Translations under genes and position numbers: made by a program
The notes under the pieces: model-generated
The model's input: only the letters and a program-made list of their open reading frames with translations
Databases searched by the model: none
Told to the model about the DNA's origin: nothing
In this document: in pieces, positions 49,383-57,976 of the stretch
How the letters are laid out: each line of letters starts with the position of its first letter
Numbering within the stretch: position 1 is the stretch's first letter
Origin: JAEUMY01 sp033764435
Lineage (GTDB): Bacteria; Pseudomonadota; Gammaproteobacteria; Burkholderiales; Usitatibacteraceae
Length of the DNA: 64,000 nt
Direction: 5' to 3'
NCBI GenBank assembly: GCA_033764435.1
Contig: JANRIX010000054.1
Location: 246,115 to 310,114 of the forward strand

Positions 49383-51724
49383 TGCGTCGGATGCATGAAG
49401 TCAAGATGAAGAAACCTGATCCTGATCGCCCCCTGCTGGTTTATGTGTTGAAGGGGAGCGCCAACGACGAGCAGCTGACGGAGACTGTTGCCTCCCTGAA
49501 GGAGGGTGCGCTGATCTCGGATGTGCCGCCACGGATCATCGAAGTCGAAGCAACACTGTCACTCCAGGCAATGTGGCGTGACGCGGAAAGCTCTTCCGGC
49601 ATCGATATTGCTGTTGTCCTGGCAGGCAGCGAACTGCCCTGGGCCTGGGATGCGCGGCTGCGCAAAGCAGTCGATGCAGACGCGCATCTGGGTGCAGCGG
49701 TGCCTCTGGCCAACGCTGGTCCGCTGTTCGAGTTGCTGCCGGACAGGCTTGCTGGGGACGCCACCAATTCTTCGCTGGACACCATTGCTTACTGCCTCGG
49801 TGAGCGGGCGTTCTATGATGTTCCGACCTTGCACGCAGCCGCCATATACTTCCGGCGAGAGGCCCTTGACCGCACTTTTCGCAGCGGCTTGCTGGCAAAC
49901 TTGCCTGCCGAGATGGGGCTTTCCGAGCAGCTGCATGCCTTGGGCAGGGCTTTGCAGATGTCGGGATTCAGCATTGGCCTCTGCGATTACCTCCATGTGA
50001 CGTATCGAGGAGCGGAGATTGTATGTTCCGCAGACGTTGCGATACCGGCGGTCAAGACCCTTATTGAGCGGCACCCGCTTGGCGTGCTGCGCCGGGCAGC
50101 GTTGCCTGCCCTGAATGCCATGAACGCCGGTGGCCAGCAATGGCCTATGCCTGGTTTGGATCCCCGTCCCGTTCAGCTACACATCCTGCACGCATGGGGG
50201 GGCGGACTGGAGAAGTGGGTGCGCGAATATTCGCAAGCGGACACGGCCAGAATCAACCTTTCTCTCGTATCGATCAGAGTCGGCGAATCTGGCGGGCAGC
50301 GCTTTGTACTCTATCCAGGTGCGCCCGGCGGCTTGCCGCTACGCACGTGGGACACCGCCGAGCCCATACCCTCCACGGCGAGCACCAATGCAGAGTACCG
50401 GCGCATGCTGGCGCAGATACTTGATGAGTTCAGGGTTGATGCGATACTCATATCTTCTCTGATCGGGCACTCACTGGATGCCTTGTGCCAACCAGTTCCG
50501 ACGGCGGTAGTCTGCCACGACTACTATCCCGTGTGTCAGGCGATCTTTCCCAGCTTCGGCCAGACCTGCAAGAGTTGTAAGCTGGACGAGCTTGCGCACT
50601 GTGCAAAGGAGAATCCACTCAACAGGGAATTTACCGATCGCAGCTCGGAAGAGTGGCATCTCATGCGTACCCGGTATGTGGATCTAGCGAGGCAACATGG
50701 CGTGACGCTGGTGGTTCCGACGGGAAATGTCAGAGAGACCATGGAACGCCTGTCCCCTGCCATGTCGGATTTGAAGATTCGGCAGATTCCGCATGGAATC
50801 TTTGCCATGCCCCGGTTGGCTAATGCGATGGGCGGCTATGTCCCGCCGGTCGCTGGAGAGCGGTTGCGACTGATTGTACTGGGCCGAATGAATCAGCTGA
50901 AGGGCAGCGAGCTGCTGCGCCAAGCTTCTGCCGGTATTGCTGCGTTGGCCGAAGTGGTATTGCTTGGCTGTGGCAAAGAAGGCTTGACGCTGGCCCAGGA
51001 AACTGGCTGGGCAGCGATCGAACACTACAGTCTGCACGAACTGCCAGAGCTGATTGCCAGGCTTCGGCCGCATGCCGCCATCCTGGCGTCCAATTATCCG
51101 GAAACATTCAGCTACACCTTGAGTGAACTGAATGCTCTGCGCATGCCGTCCATTGCGACTAACCTGGGCGCATTCAGCGAGCGAATTGTCGACGGCGAAA
51201 CAGGCTTCCTGTTCGAGCCAAATGCTGATGCGCTCGTCGCGATGCTTCGATCGCTGGCTGAAACGCCAGATCGGTTGCGCCGGGTGGCAGAACGTTTGGA
51301 AATCCTGCCTAAAAGTCGTACGGTCGAAAACATGGTGGCGGACTATCATGATTTGTTACCGTTGCCAGCACATCGTCCGGTGCGTTTCGAAGTCGGATTG
51401 GGTAAGCGCACAGGTCTAACCGAGGCCTACGTCCACTTGAGTGATGCGTATCAGGAACTCACCAGCGAATATTCGCGTATGCACAATGCCTATGAAGAAC
51501 TGCACAGAGCTTATGAATCTGTTGAGCAGGCCTATGCAAGAACCCGCGAAGCAGTGGATGCGGGTCAGGCAGAAATCATTGCATTGCGTGATGTCTACGG
51601 GAATTGGCTGGCCCGTTTCGAGGCCTTGGAATTGAATCGTCACCCATGGAGATTTCGTCAGGCAATTCGATTGACGGAGGAATTAGGCCAGCAACTCGGG
51701 GGCTGCGGCCCAAGAGTGCCTTGA
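49382..51724 (+). CDS. Large GT4-family glycosyltransferase with C-terminal coiled coil
   Basis: A 780-residue protein. The N-terminal 260 residues resemble a degenerate GT2 domain (VVLAGSELPWAWDARLRKAVD). The middle part (about 260-680) is a GT-B fold of family GT4, with LHILHAWGGGLEKW and the nucleotide-sugar-binding C-terminal half LGRMNQLKGSELL, YPETFSYTLSELNALRMP and GETGFLF. Residues about 690-760 are a heptad-rich coiled coil (SEYSRMHNAYEELHRAYESV). It lacks an obvious membrane segment. Two palindrome copies give Glu-Tyr-Ser, one at about residue 282 and one in the coiled coil. The start overlaps the previous stop. Confidence 0.85.
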   Translation: MRRMHEVKMKKPDPDRPLLVYVLKGSANDEQLTETVASLKEGALISDVPPRIIEVEATLSLQAMWRDAESSSGIDIAVVLAGSELPWAWDARLRKAVDADAHLGAAVPLANAGPLFELLPDRLAGDATNSSLDTIAYCLGERAFYDVPTLHAAAIYFRREALDRTFRSGLLANLPAEMGLSEQLHALGRALQMSGFSIGLCDYLHVTYRGAEIVCSADVAIPAVKTLIERHPLGVLRRAALPALNAMNAGGQQWPMPGLDPRPVQLHILHAWGGGLEKWVREYSQADTARINLSLVSIRVGESGGQRFVLYPGAPGGLPLRTWDTAEPIPSTASTNAEYRRMLAQILDEFRVDAILISSLIGHSLDALCQPVPTAVVCHDYYPVCQAIFPSFGQTCKSCKLDELAHCAKENPLNREFTDRSSEEWHLMRTRYVDLARQHGVTLVVPTGNVRETMERLSPAMSDLKIRQIPHGIFAMPRLANAMGGYVPPVAGERLRLIVLGRMNQLKGSELLRQASAGIAALAEVVLLGCGKEGLTLAQETGWAAIEHYSLHELPELIARLRPHAAILASNYPETFSYTLSELNALRMPSIATNLGAFSERIVDGETGFLFEPNADALVAMLRSLAETPDRLRRVAERLEILPKSRTVENMVADYHDLLPLPAHRPVRFEVGLGKRTGLTEAYVHLSDAYQELTSEYSRMHNAYEELHRAYESVEQAYARTREAVDAGQAEIIALRDVYGNWLARFEALELNRHPWRFRQAIRLTEELGQQLGGCGPRVP
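50223..50234. repeat. Iterated palindrome GCGAATATTCGC, copy 17
   Basis: Exact copy inside the GT4 gene, Glu-Tyr-Ser frame. Confidence 0.95.
51465..51476. repeat. Iterated palindrome GCGAATATTCGC, copy 18
   Basis: Exact copy inside the GT4 gene, in the coiled-coil part, Glu-Tyr-Ser frame. Confidence 0.95.
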
Positions 51725-51773
51725 TTGACGTGTTTCCCTATAATATTTTCATTTCCCATTAGGAATCCTGATC

Positions 51774-52610
51774 TTGGATTGTGCAAACAACTTTCTTTGG
51801 GCCGAGCGCATGTCTCCGGAGCTGCTCAAGTCCCCATGGTGGATCGGGCATATCCCATTCGCGTTCGAGATAATCGGGCGTTTGAAGCCGACCAGCGTCG
51901 TCGAGCTGGGCACCTACAGCGGCTCATCGTTCGCGGCATTTTGCCAAGCCGTTCAGGAGAATGGCATCGACGCAAAGTGTTACGGGATTGACCTGTGGGA
52001 GGGCGATGTTCATATGGGTCGTTTCGACGACTCGCTCTATCAGGAGATCGCCGCCTATGTAGGCTCTCGATTCCCAGACATTGGCGTACTCGTGCGCAAG
52101 GACTTCAACGAAGCGGCGAAGGACTTCTCAGCGGGTTCGGTGGACTTGCTGCACATTGATGGCACACATACGTATGAAGCTGTCAGCAATGATTTCCATA
52201 CGTGGTTGCCCAAAATGTCCGATCGTGGAGTGATCCTGTTTCACGATATAAACGTGACTGTGGAAAACGCTGGTCCTGCCGCGCTCAAGTTCGGCGTGCG
52301 AAAGTTCTTTGATGAAGTACGGGGTGCTTATCCGAGCATTGAGTTTTCTCATTGCTATGGCCTCGGCGTTCTGCTGGTCGGCAGGCAGGTCCCGGAATCA
52401 GTACGTGAGTTGGTCGGCTTCTCGACGGATCCTGCTTTTGCCGAGTACTTCGCCCGCAAAGGGGCCGCGGTATCGAATCGGTTTGAGGACATGTCGATTC
52501 CTCTGCCAGTGCATTCACCCTATGGCGCCGACGCAGGGCTGTTGCGCCGCGCCATGAATAAAGTGCATCGCATTATCCGCCGCTTGGGCGGTGCAGCACG
52601 TCCGACCTGA
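51774..52610 (+). CDS. Class I SAM-dependent methyltransferase (CmcI-like)
   Basis: A 278-residue methyltransferase of the group found in polysaccharide and glycopeptide loci. SVVELGTYSGSSFAAFCQAV (about 38-57) is the SAM loop. GIDLWEGD and LLHIDGTHTYEAVSNDFHTWLPKMS give acidic and His residues for metal/SAM binding, and GVILFHDI follows. The N-terminus FLWAERMSPELLKSPWW is typical for this family. The start is TTG 51774 with AGGA upstream; ATG 51810 is an alternative. It is cotranscribed with the glycosyltransferase genes; its substrate is likely a sugar but is unproved. Confidence 0.85.
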   Translation: MDCANNFLWAERMSPELLKSPWWIGHIPFAFEIIGRLKPTSVVELGTYSGSSFAAFCQAVQENGIDAKCYGIDLWEGDVHMGRFDDSLYQEIAAYVGSRFPDIGVLVRKDFNEAAKDFSAGSVDLLHIDGTHTYEAVSNDFHTWLPKMSDRGVILFHDINVTVENAGPAALKFGVRKFFDEVRGAYPSIEFSHCYGLGVLLVGRQVPESVRELVGFSTDPAFAEYFARKGAAVSNRFEDMSIPLPVHSPYGADAGLLRRAMNKVHRIIRRLGGAARPT

Positions 52611-52657
52611 CAGGTCGGCGCGATTTCAACTTTTACAATTCAACTGACCGATCGAAC

Positions 52658-53830
52658 ATGAACCAGGACTCACTGGTCAAGCTGCTCGCCTTCTACTTCC
52701 CTCAGTTTCATGCCATTCCCGAAAACGACGCTTGGTGGGGCAAAGGCTTTACGGACTGGGTGAATGTCAAGAAAGCTCGCCCGCAGTTTGCGGGCCACTA
52801 CCAGCCACGAAAGCCTCTGCATGATCGGTATTACGATCAATCCCGGAAGGAAGTGATTTCGTGGCAGATCGACTTGGCGAAGCAGTACGGCGTGCACGGC
52901 TTCTGCCACTACCACTACTGGTTTGATGGCAAGCAGATGCTGGAGACGCCGACCAACATCGTCATGTCTTCGCCAGAACTGGATCTGCCGTTCTGTTTGG
53001 CATGGGCCAATGAGACCTGGTCGCGACGCTGGGACGGGCGCGACCATCACATTCTTCAAGAGCAGACGCACATTCCTGAGCGTTCACGCTGGGAGAAGCA
53101 TTTCGATTACCTCTTTAAGGCCTGGAGTGATCCGCGAGCGATCAAGATCGATGGCAAGCCGATCTTTCTTGTCTATCGCGCTCACCGGATTACGCAAATC
53201 GGCGACATGTTTGATTGCTGGCGTGAGTGGGCGCAGCAGCGTGGATTGCCCGGCATCTACCTGATATCGATGAAGCAGTATGAGTTCCCGATTCCGGAAG
53301 TGCTGAAGCACTTTGATGCAACGATGCAGTTTCAGCCTTTCGAAGCAATCTACTCCCCGGATTACGAAGGTCAGGTACTCGAAACCAGCAAGGTCGTTGC
53401 CCCGCTTCGTCTGCTTCCCGAGAGATTTCAGGACGTGCTTCGCGCACTGCGCTACAAGCTGATGGCGGGCCTTACGTTCTACGATTACGACATGGTATGG
53501 AAGCAGATTCTCAAAGTCGAACGCGAAGCCGGCATTCCTGCGTTTCCCGGGGCCTTTGTCGACTGGGACAACACGCCCCGATATGTGAAAAGGGCCCGCA
53601 TCTTCAAGGGGGCTTCACCTGAGCGTTTCGAGTATTGGTTCCGTCAGTTGGTAGAACTGACCGCAACTCGCCCAGCACCGGAACAGTTCATTTTCCTCAA
53701 TGCATGGAACGAATGGGCAGAAGGCACCTACCTCGAGCCGGACCAGCGGCATGGATACAAGTATCTCGAAGCTGTGCGCCGTAGTCTCGTGGAGTCTTTA
53801 CCTAATTCCAATTCCGGTATGGCAATCTGA
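52658..53830 (+). CDS. WbsX-like glycosyltransferase/GH99-like protein
   Basis: A 390-residue protein of the Glyco_tran_WbsX family (GH99-like TIM barrel), found in O-antigen and S-layer glycan loci. The N-terminus LLAFYFPQFHAIPENDAWWGKGFTDWVNV is diagnostic. GFCHYHYWFDGK, LPFCLAWANETW and the C-terminal FIFLNAWNEWAEGTYLEPD complete the pattern. It starts at ATG 52658, 47 bases after the methyltransferase, as the fourth gene of the locus. Family members are thought to transfer or trim sugars, but the reaction is unverified. Confidence 0.9.
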   Translation: MNQDSLVKLLAFYFPQFHAIPENDAWWGKGFTDWVNVKKARPQFAGHYQPRKPLHDRYYDQSRKEVISWQIDLAKQYGVHGFCHYHYWFDGKQMLETPTNIVMSSPELDLPFCLAWANETWSRRWDGRDHHILQEQTHIPERSRWEKHFDYLFKAWSDPRAIKIDGKPIFLVYRAHRITQIGDMFDCWREWAQQRGLPGIYLISMKQYEFPIPEVLKHFDATMQFQPFEAIYSPDYEGQVLETSKVVAPLRLLPERFQDVLRALRYKLMAGLTFYDYDMVWKQILKVEREAGIPAFPGAFVDWDNTPRYVKRARIFKGASPERFEYWFRQLVELTATRPAPEQFIFLNAWNEWAEGTYLEPDQRHGYKYLEAVRRSLVESLPNSNSGMAI

Positions 53831-53948
53831 TGATAAATACTTTGAGCTGCCTTGCCGCAACCGCTTCTTCCTGGATGATTTACGGTATCGGCAGGGAAGA
53901 TTTGCTTGTCATGCAGCTGACCCGAAGTGAATTCTGAGGCGCACCGAG

Positions 53949-54911
53949 ATGCAGCCATCCTATCGTGTCGTTCGCCGAGTGACGGAAGATCCGGACTCTG
54001 AGCGGAAACGACTGATTGAAGGTCTGACGGCAACACGGCCCTCGTTGTCACCCAAATACTTCTATGACGAATTGGGTTGTGCCCTGTACGGCGCAATCTG
54101 TCAGTTACCCGAGTACTATCCGACCAGAATCGAGCGATCAATCTTCGAGACCCATCGCGATGCAATTGCGCAAACCGCTGGTGAGAACAAGCAATTCGTT
54201 GATCTGGGTGCAGGTGATTGTCGCAAGGCGCAAGATTGGTTTCCATTTGTTCTCCCGCGGCGTTATCTCGCGGTTGACATTGCAGGCCCGGAAATTGAGA
54301 GCGCATTGGCTAGGCTGTCAATCGAAGTTCCCGATATGGAGTTGCTCGGCGTGGAGATGGATTTTTCGGCATCCCTCGACTTGAACGACTTGCTGACCAA
54401 CGATGCGGCGACATTCTTCTATCCCGGATCGAGTATCGGCAATTTCGCGCCGGCGGAGGCGTTGGCGTTTCTCTTGCGAATATTCGCGCTGTGTGCGACT
54501 CGGCCAGGCAGCGGACTGCTTATAGGTGTCGATGCGAAGAAGCCCGTCCCCACGCTGGTTGCGGCCTACGATGATGCCCTGGGTGTGACGGCGGCATTCA
54601 ATCGCAATGTGCTGCTCCATCTCAACCGTCGGTTTGGTTTCGATTTCGACCTCAATGGCTTTTGCCATCGCGGCCTCTACAATGAAGCCGAGGGCAGGAT
54701 CGAGATGCACCTCGAATCGCTGCGGGAGCAGGTTGTCTCGCTGGGTGCAGGCCATCACCGCTCCTTTCGTGTCGGGGAGCGGATACACACCGAGAACTCG
54801 TACAAGTACACCGCCACCGAGTTTGCCGATCTGCTGGCCAAAGCAGGCTTTTCCGACGTGTCGCGGTGGACGGACCGCGACGAGCAGTTCAATGTGTTCT
54901 ACGCGCGCTAG
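53949..54911 (+). CDS. egtD: L-histidine N-alpha-methyltransferase EgtD
   Basis: EgtD trimethylates histidine to hercynine, the common precursor of ergothioneine and selenoneine. The 320-residue product has the family motifs SPKYFYDELGCALY (34-47), PEYYPTR (54-60), VDLGAGDCRKAQ (84-95) and FYPGSSIGNF. The C-terminal tail includes HTENSYKYTATEF, for histidine binding. The stop TAG overlaps the convergent methyltransferase gene's stop (shared CTAG), so egtD is transcribed toward the rest of the cluster. A palindrome copy encodes Arg-Ile-Phe-Ala. Confidence 0.95.
   Translation: MQPSYRVVRRVTEDPDSERKRLIEGLTATRPSLSPKYFYDELGCALYGAICQLPEYYPTRIERSIFETHRDAIAQTAGENKQFVDLGAGDCRKAQDWFPFVLPRRYLAVDIAGPEIESALARLSIEVPDMELLGVEMDFSASLDLNDLLTNDAATFFYPGSSIGNFAPAEALAFLLRIFALCATRPGSGLLIGVDAKKPVPTLVAAYDDALGVTAAFNRNVLLHLNRRFGFDFDLNGFCHRGLYNEAEGRIEMHLESLREQVVSLGAGHHRSFRVGERIHTENSYKYTATEFADLLAKAGFSDVSRWTDRDEQFNVFYAR
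54476..54487. repeat. Iterated palindrome GCGAATATTCGC, copy 19
   Basis: Exact copy inside egtD, Arg-Ile-Phe-Ala frame. Confidence 0.95.
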
Positions 54912-55546
54912 CGACGGTGAAATCGGCTGGCTGTGAATCCGCTGGCCAGATAGTTCTGCGCCAACGGGGCGGCATCCACCCGGCCATCCTCCAGGCAGTC
55001 CATCAGCACCGCCCAGGGCTTCTCCAGTGCATGCACATCGGTCAGGTAGCCCTTGTGTCGCCACTTCACCCACGCATTACCCGGCCAGAACCAGCTGGCG
55101 AAGAGCTTGCTACCCGTTGCGGCCACACGTGCGCGCGGGACGCCCTGTTCGAACAGGTGTTCCAGTGCCTCCCGTGACTGCAAAAGGTCATGCGTGTAGC
55201 TGAAGAGCCAGGCGTTTGCCGTTTGCGGCAGCCGCATTGCGCGACCTTCGGATTCATAAAGTAGCACGTTGGTCCACCCAGCAGCGGAGACTTTTTCCCT
55301 GGCCAGCGCCAGCATCGAAGCGGAGGGTTCGAAGCCGATCACGAGCCCTGACTCCCCAACGGCGTCACGCAACGGACCCAGACAGTAGCCCGTGCCGCAA
55401 CCTGCATCCACCACGGTTTCGCCGGGCTGTGGAGCGAGCCGCGCGATGGCGGCGAGGCGAGTGCGATTGATCAGGCGCGTGGCGCGGTCATACGTCGGCG
55501 CGAGTGCGTCGTAGTGCTTGAGTGCCTGATCGAGGTCCGTACTCAA
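54908..55546 (-). CDS. Class I SAM methyltransferase in the ergothioneine/selenoneine locus
   Basis: A 212-residue UbiE/BioC-like methyltransferase. The SAM loop is VVDAGCGTGYCLGPLRDAVGE (about 45-65), followed by VIGFEPSASML and a C-terminal half with many aromatic residues (LFASWFWPGNAWVKW). It is the last gene of the minus-strand operon senB-selD-egtB-MTase. TTG 55546 overlaps the egtB stop (TTGA), supporting coupled translation; the open frame further upstream belongs to the egtB region. No ergothioneine or selenoneine pathway known to me needs this enzyme. It could methylate sulfur, selenium or a precursor, or be unrelated. Confidence 0.85.
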   Translation of the reverse strand: MSTDLDQALKHYDALAPTYDRATRLINRTRLAAIARLAPQPGETVVDAGCGTGYCLGPLRDAVGESGLVIGFEPSASMLALAREKVSAAGWTNVLLYESEGRAMRLPQTANAWLFSYTHDLLQSREALEHLFEQGVPRARVAATGSKLFASWFWPGNAWVKWRHKGYLTDVHALEKPWAVLMDCLEDGRVDAAPLAQNYLASGFTASRFHRR

Positions 55547-56841
55547 TCCGTAATGTCCCGTGCCAGCCTGAGGCCGGAGAACTGCCAGCGCGCCGCTGGC
55601 GGAAAGAAGTTGCGGTAGGTCGCACGGATATGCCGTCGAGGCGTGGCGCAGGAGCCGCCGCGCAGGACGTATTGGCCGCTCATGAATTTTCCGTTGTACT
55701 CGCCGACCGCACCAGGCGCCGGTCGAAATCCGGGGTACGCGCGGTAGTCGCTTTGCGTCCACTCCCACACGTCACCGAAGATTTGCAGCGGATGGTCTGA
55801 AGGTGACGGCCAGCGCTGTGCACGCAGCGGCATCGGATGCAGCGCATCGCTCTCAAGGAAGTTGCCCTCGATCTCGCAGTTTTGCGCAGCGATCTCCCAC
55901 TCGGCCTCGGTGGGAAGTCGGGCACCCGCCCAGCGCGCAAAGGCGTCCGCTTCGAAGTAGCTGACATGGCAGACCGGCGTGTGGGGATCGACGGGAACCA
56001 TGCCGTGCAAGGTGAACGTCTGCCATTCGCCGCCGTGTTGTTCCCAGTAGAGCGGCGCTTGCCACTGCTGCTGGATGACGCAGTCCCAACCGGCGGAAAG
56101 CCAAAGCTCGGGGCGGCGGTAGCCACCATCCGCGATGAATGCCATGAAATCGCCATGCGTGACCGGAAGTGAAGACAGTTCAAATGCCTGCGAATATTCG
56201 CAATGCTGCGGGGATTCGTTGTCAAAGGCGAATATCTCGCCCTCATGGCCGATGTTGTGGAGGCCCTTCGGGAACGCGATCCAGCTCGCCGGACCGGGGT
56301 CCACGGAGGCAAGCGGCCACTGCGACTGGTACGCCGGGCGGAGCGGGTTCTTCCACAGCAAGTGCTTCAGATCGGTCAGGATCAATTCCTGATGCTGTTC
56401 CTCGTGGTTGATGCCGAGGATGAACAGACTTGCCAGTGTCTCGTCCAGACCCGATGACAGCGCCGCGGACATCGCCTGGTCCACGTGCGCCCTGTAGCGC
56501 AGGATGTCGGCGAGACCGGGGCGGGAAATCAATCCACGCTCGGATCGCGCGTGACGATCACCGACTGCGACGTAGTAGGAATTGAACAGGACCCGATAGG
56601 CGGCATCAAACGCTTGGTAGCCTGGCAAGCTTTCCAGGATGAAGGTCTCGAAGAACCAGCTGGTATGCGCGAGATGCCACTTGATCGGGCTGGCATCCGG
56701 CATGGACTGCAACGCGCAGTCCTCCGGGCTCAGCGGCTCAGCAAGACGCACCGTGCGTTGCCGAGTGGCAATGAATAGCGCCAGCAGAGATGCTCTGGGC
56801 TGGCTGACTGCGGCAGCGGCTGGTCTCGGATTGATGGTCAT
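55543..56841 (-). CDS. egtB: Ergothioneine biosynthesis sulfoxide synthase EgtB
   Basis: EgtB joins hercynine and cysteine or gamma-glutamylcysteine by an iron-dependent sulfoxidation. The 432-residue protein has an N-terminal DinB-like domain with predicted iron ligands H59 (KWHLAHT), H146 and H150 (NHEEQHQEL). The C-terminal FGE-sulfatase-like domain contains PVCHVSYFEADAFARWAGARLPTEAEWE and YVLRGGSCATPRRH. The thiol substrate (Cys or gamma-Glu-Cys) cannot be read by eye. ATG 56841 overlaps the selD stop. A palindrome copy encodes Glu-Tyr-Ser near residue 218 (HCEYSQAFE). Confidence 0.93.
   Translation of the reverse strand: MTINPRPAAAAVSQPRASLLALFIATRQRTVRLAEPLSPEDCALQSMPDASPIKWHLAHTSWFFETFILESLPGYQAFDAAYRVLFNSYYVAVGDRHARSERGLISRPGLADILRYRAHVDQAMSAALSSGLDETLASLFILGINHEEQHQELILTDLKHLLWKNPLRPAYQSQWPLASVDPGPASWIAFPKGLHNIGHEGEIFAFDNESPQHCEYSQAFELSSLPVTHGDFMAFIADGGYRRPELWLSAGWDCVIQQQWQAPLYWEQHGGEWQTFTLHGMVPVDPHTPVCHVSYFEADAFARWAGARLPTEAEWEIAAQNCEIEGNFLESDALHPMPLRAQRWPSPSDHPLQIFGDVWEWTQSDYRAYPGFRPAPGAVGEYNGKFMSGQYVLRGGSCATPRRHIRATYRNFFPPAARWQFSGLRLARDITD
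56190..56201. repeat. Iterated palindrome GCGAATATTCGC, copy 20
   Basis: Exact copy inside egtB, Glu-Tyr-Ser frame. Confidence 0.95.
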
Positions 56842-57896
56842 GCTTGGTTGACGTGGACGTGGGGCGCGCCCGCTCCGATTTCGCCGATGACACAGGCAGC
56901 GTCAAACCCGCCGGCCTTGAAGATCTCGATGACCCGTGCGGTGTCTTCCGGCGCACAGGCGACGAGCAGTCCACCACTGGTTTGTGGATCGGTGAGCAGC
57001 GCCCGCTGTGCCTCGCCAAGCCCCGGCGCCAGTGTCACGCTGTCACCATAGCCGGCCCAATTGCGGGCGGATGCACCGGTCACCATGCCTTCTGCGGCGA
57101 GTTCCAGCGCAAGCGGCATTTTCGGCAGGGCGGCAAAATTGATACGCGCGTCGACATTGGAGCCCCGGCAAATTTCGAGCAGATGGCCCAGCAGGCCAAA
57201 ACCGGTGACGTCCGTCAGCGCGTGCACGCCGTCCAGTTCGCCCAGCGTTGTGCCGGGGCGGTTCAATTTGGTGGTGCTTGCGATCATGGCCGCGTAGCCC
57301 GCATCGTCCAGCTTCAACTTTTTGAGCGCTGCGCTATAGATGCCCACGCCGAGCGGTTTGCCCAGCACCAACTGGTCTCCCGGCCGAGCGCCAGCATTGC
57401 GCTTCAGCTTGCGGGGATCCACGAGGCCGATGGCGACGAGGCCGTAGATAGGTTCCACGGAGTCAATCGTGTGGCCGCCCGCAATCGGGATGCCCGCGTC
57501 GCGGCACACCGATTCGCCGCCGTCGAGGATCCGCTTGATGGTGTCCAGGGGCAGCGTGTTCACGGGCATGCCGACTAGCGCCAATGCGAAAAGAGGCGTC
57601 CCGCCCATCGCATAGACATCCGAAATGGCATTGGTCGCGGCAATGCGGCCAAAGTCGAACGGGTCGTCAACGATCGGCATGAAGAAATCGGTCGTGGCCA
57701 CGATGGCCTGGGTGTCGTTGATCTGGTAAACGGCGGCATCGTCAGCCGTTTCGATACCGACCAGAAGGGCCTTCGGCATGATCGGGTTCTCAGCCTTGGA
57801 CAGGATCTGCTGAAGCACTGCAGGCGCAATCTTGCAGCCACAGCCGCCGCCATGGGAGAGTGAGGTCAATCGGGGAGGGGAATCCGGGGCATTCAT
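56838..57896 (-). CDS. selD: Selenophosphate synthetase SelD/SenC
   Basis: SelD makes selenophosphate from selenide and ATP. The 352-residue product has the active-site loop SHGGGCGCKI with Cys19 and Lys22, equivalent to E. coli Cys17 and Lys20, so it uses Cys and not selenocysteine. The ATP-binding segments ATTDFFMPIVDDPFDFG and AGGHTIDSVEPIYG, and the C-terminal PQTSGGLL, are all conserved. In selenoneine clusters this gene is called senC. Here it lies between senB and egtB, overlapping egtB by 4 bases. It may also serve tRNA selenation or selenoproteins, but no selA or selB is in the window. ATG 57896 was chosen because MNAPDSPPRLTSLSHGGG fits the family. Confidence 0.96.
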   Translation of the reverse strand: MNAPDSPPRLTSLSHGGGCGCKIAPAVLQQILSKAENPIMPKALLVGIETADDAAVYQINDTQAIVATTDFFMPIVDDPFDFGRIAATNAISDVYAMGGTPLFALALVGMPVNTLPLDTIKRILDGGESVCRDAGIPIAGGHTIDSVEPIYGLVAIGLVDPRKLKRNAGARPGDQLVLGKPLGVGIYSAALKKLKLDDAGYAAMIASTTKLNRPGTTLGELDGVHALTDVTGFGLLGHLLEICRGSNVDARINFAALPKMPLALELAAEGMVTGASARNWAGYGDSVTLAPGLGEAQRALLTDPQTSGGLLVACAPEDTARVIEIFKAGGFDAACVIGEIGAGAPHVHVNQA

Positions 57897-57976
57897 GGCA
57901 GTTTCTGGTCCTGTATCGGGGCTGGGTGGGAGTTGAAATCGCACATTGGGTCAAATTGCGATGATACTGCGGTGAG

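Noticed and set aside
56228..56240. GCGAATATCTCGC, resembling the palindrome in egtB
   Set aside because: An extra base and mismatch break the symmetry; the true copy in egtB is at 56190-56201.
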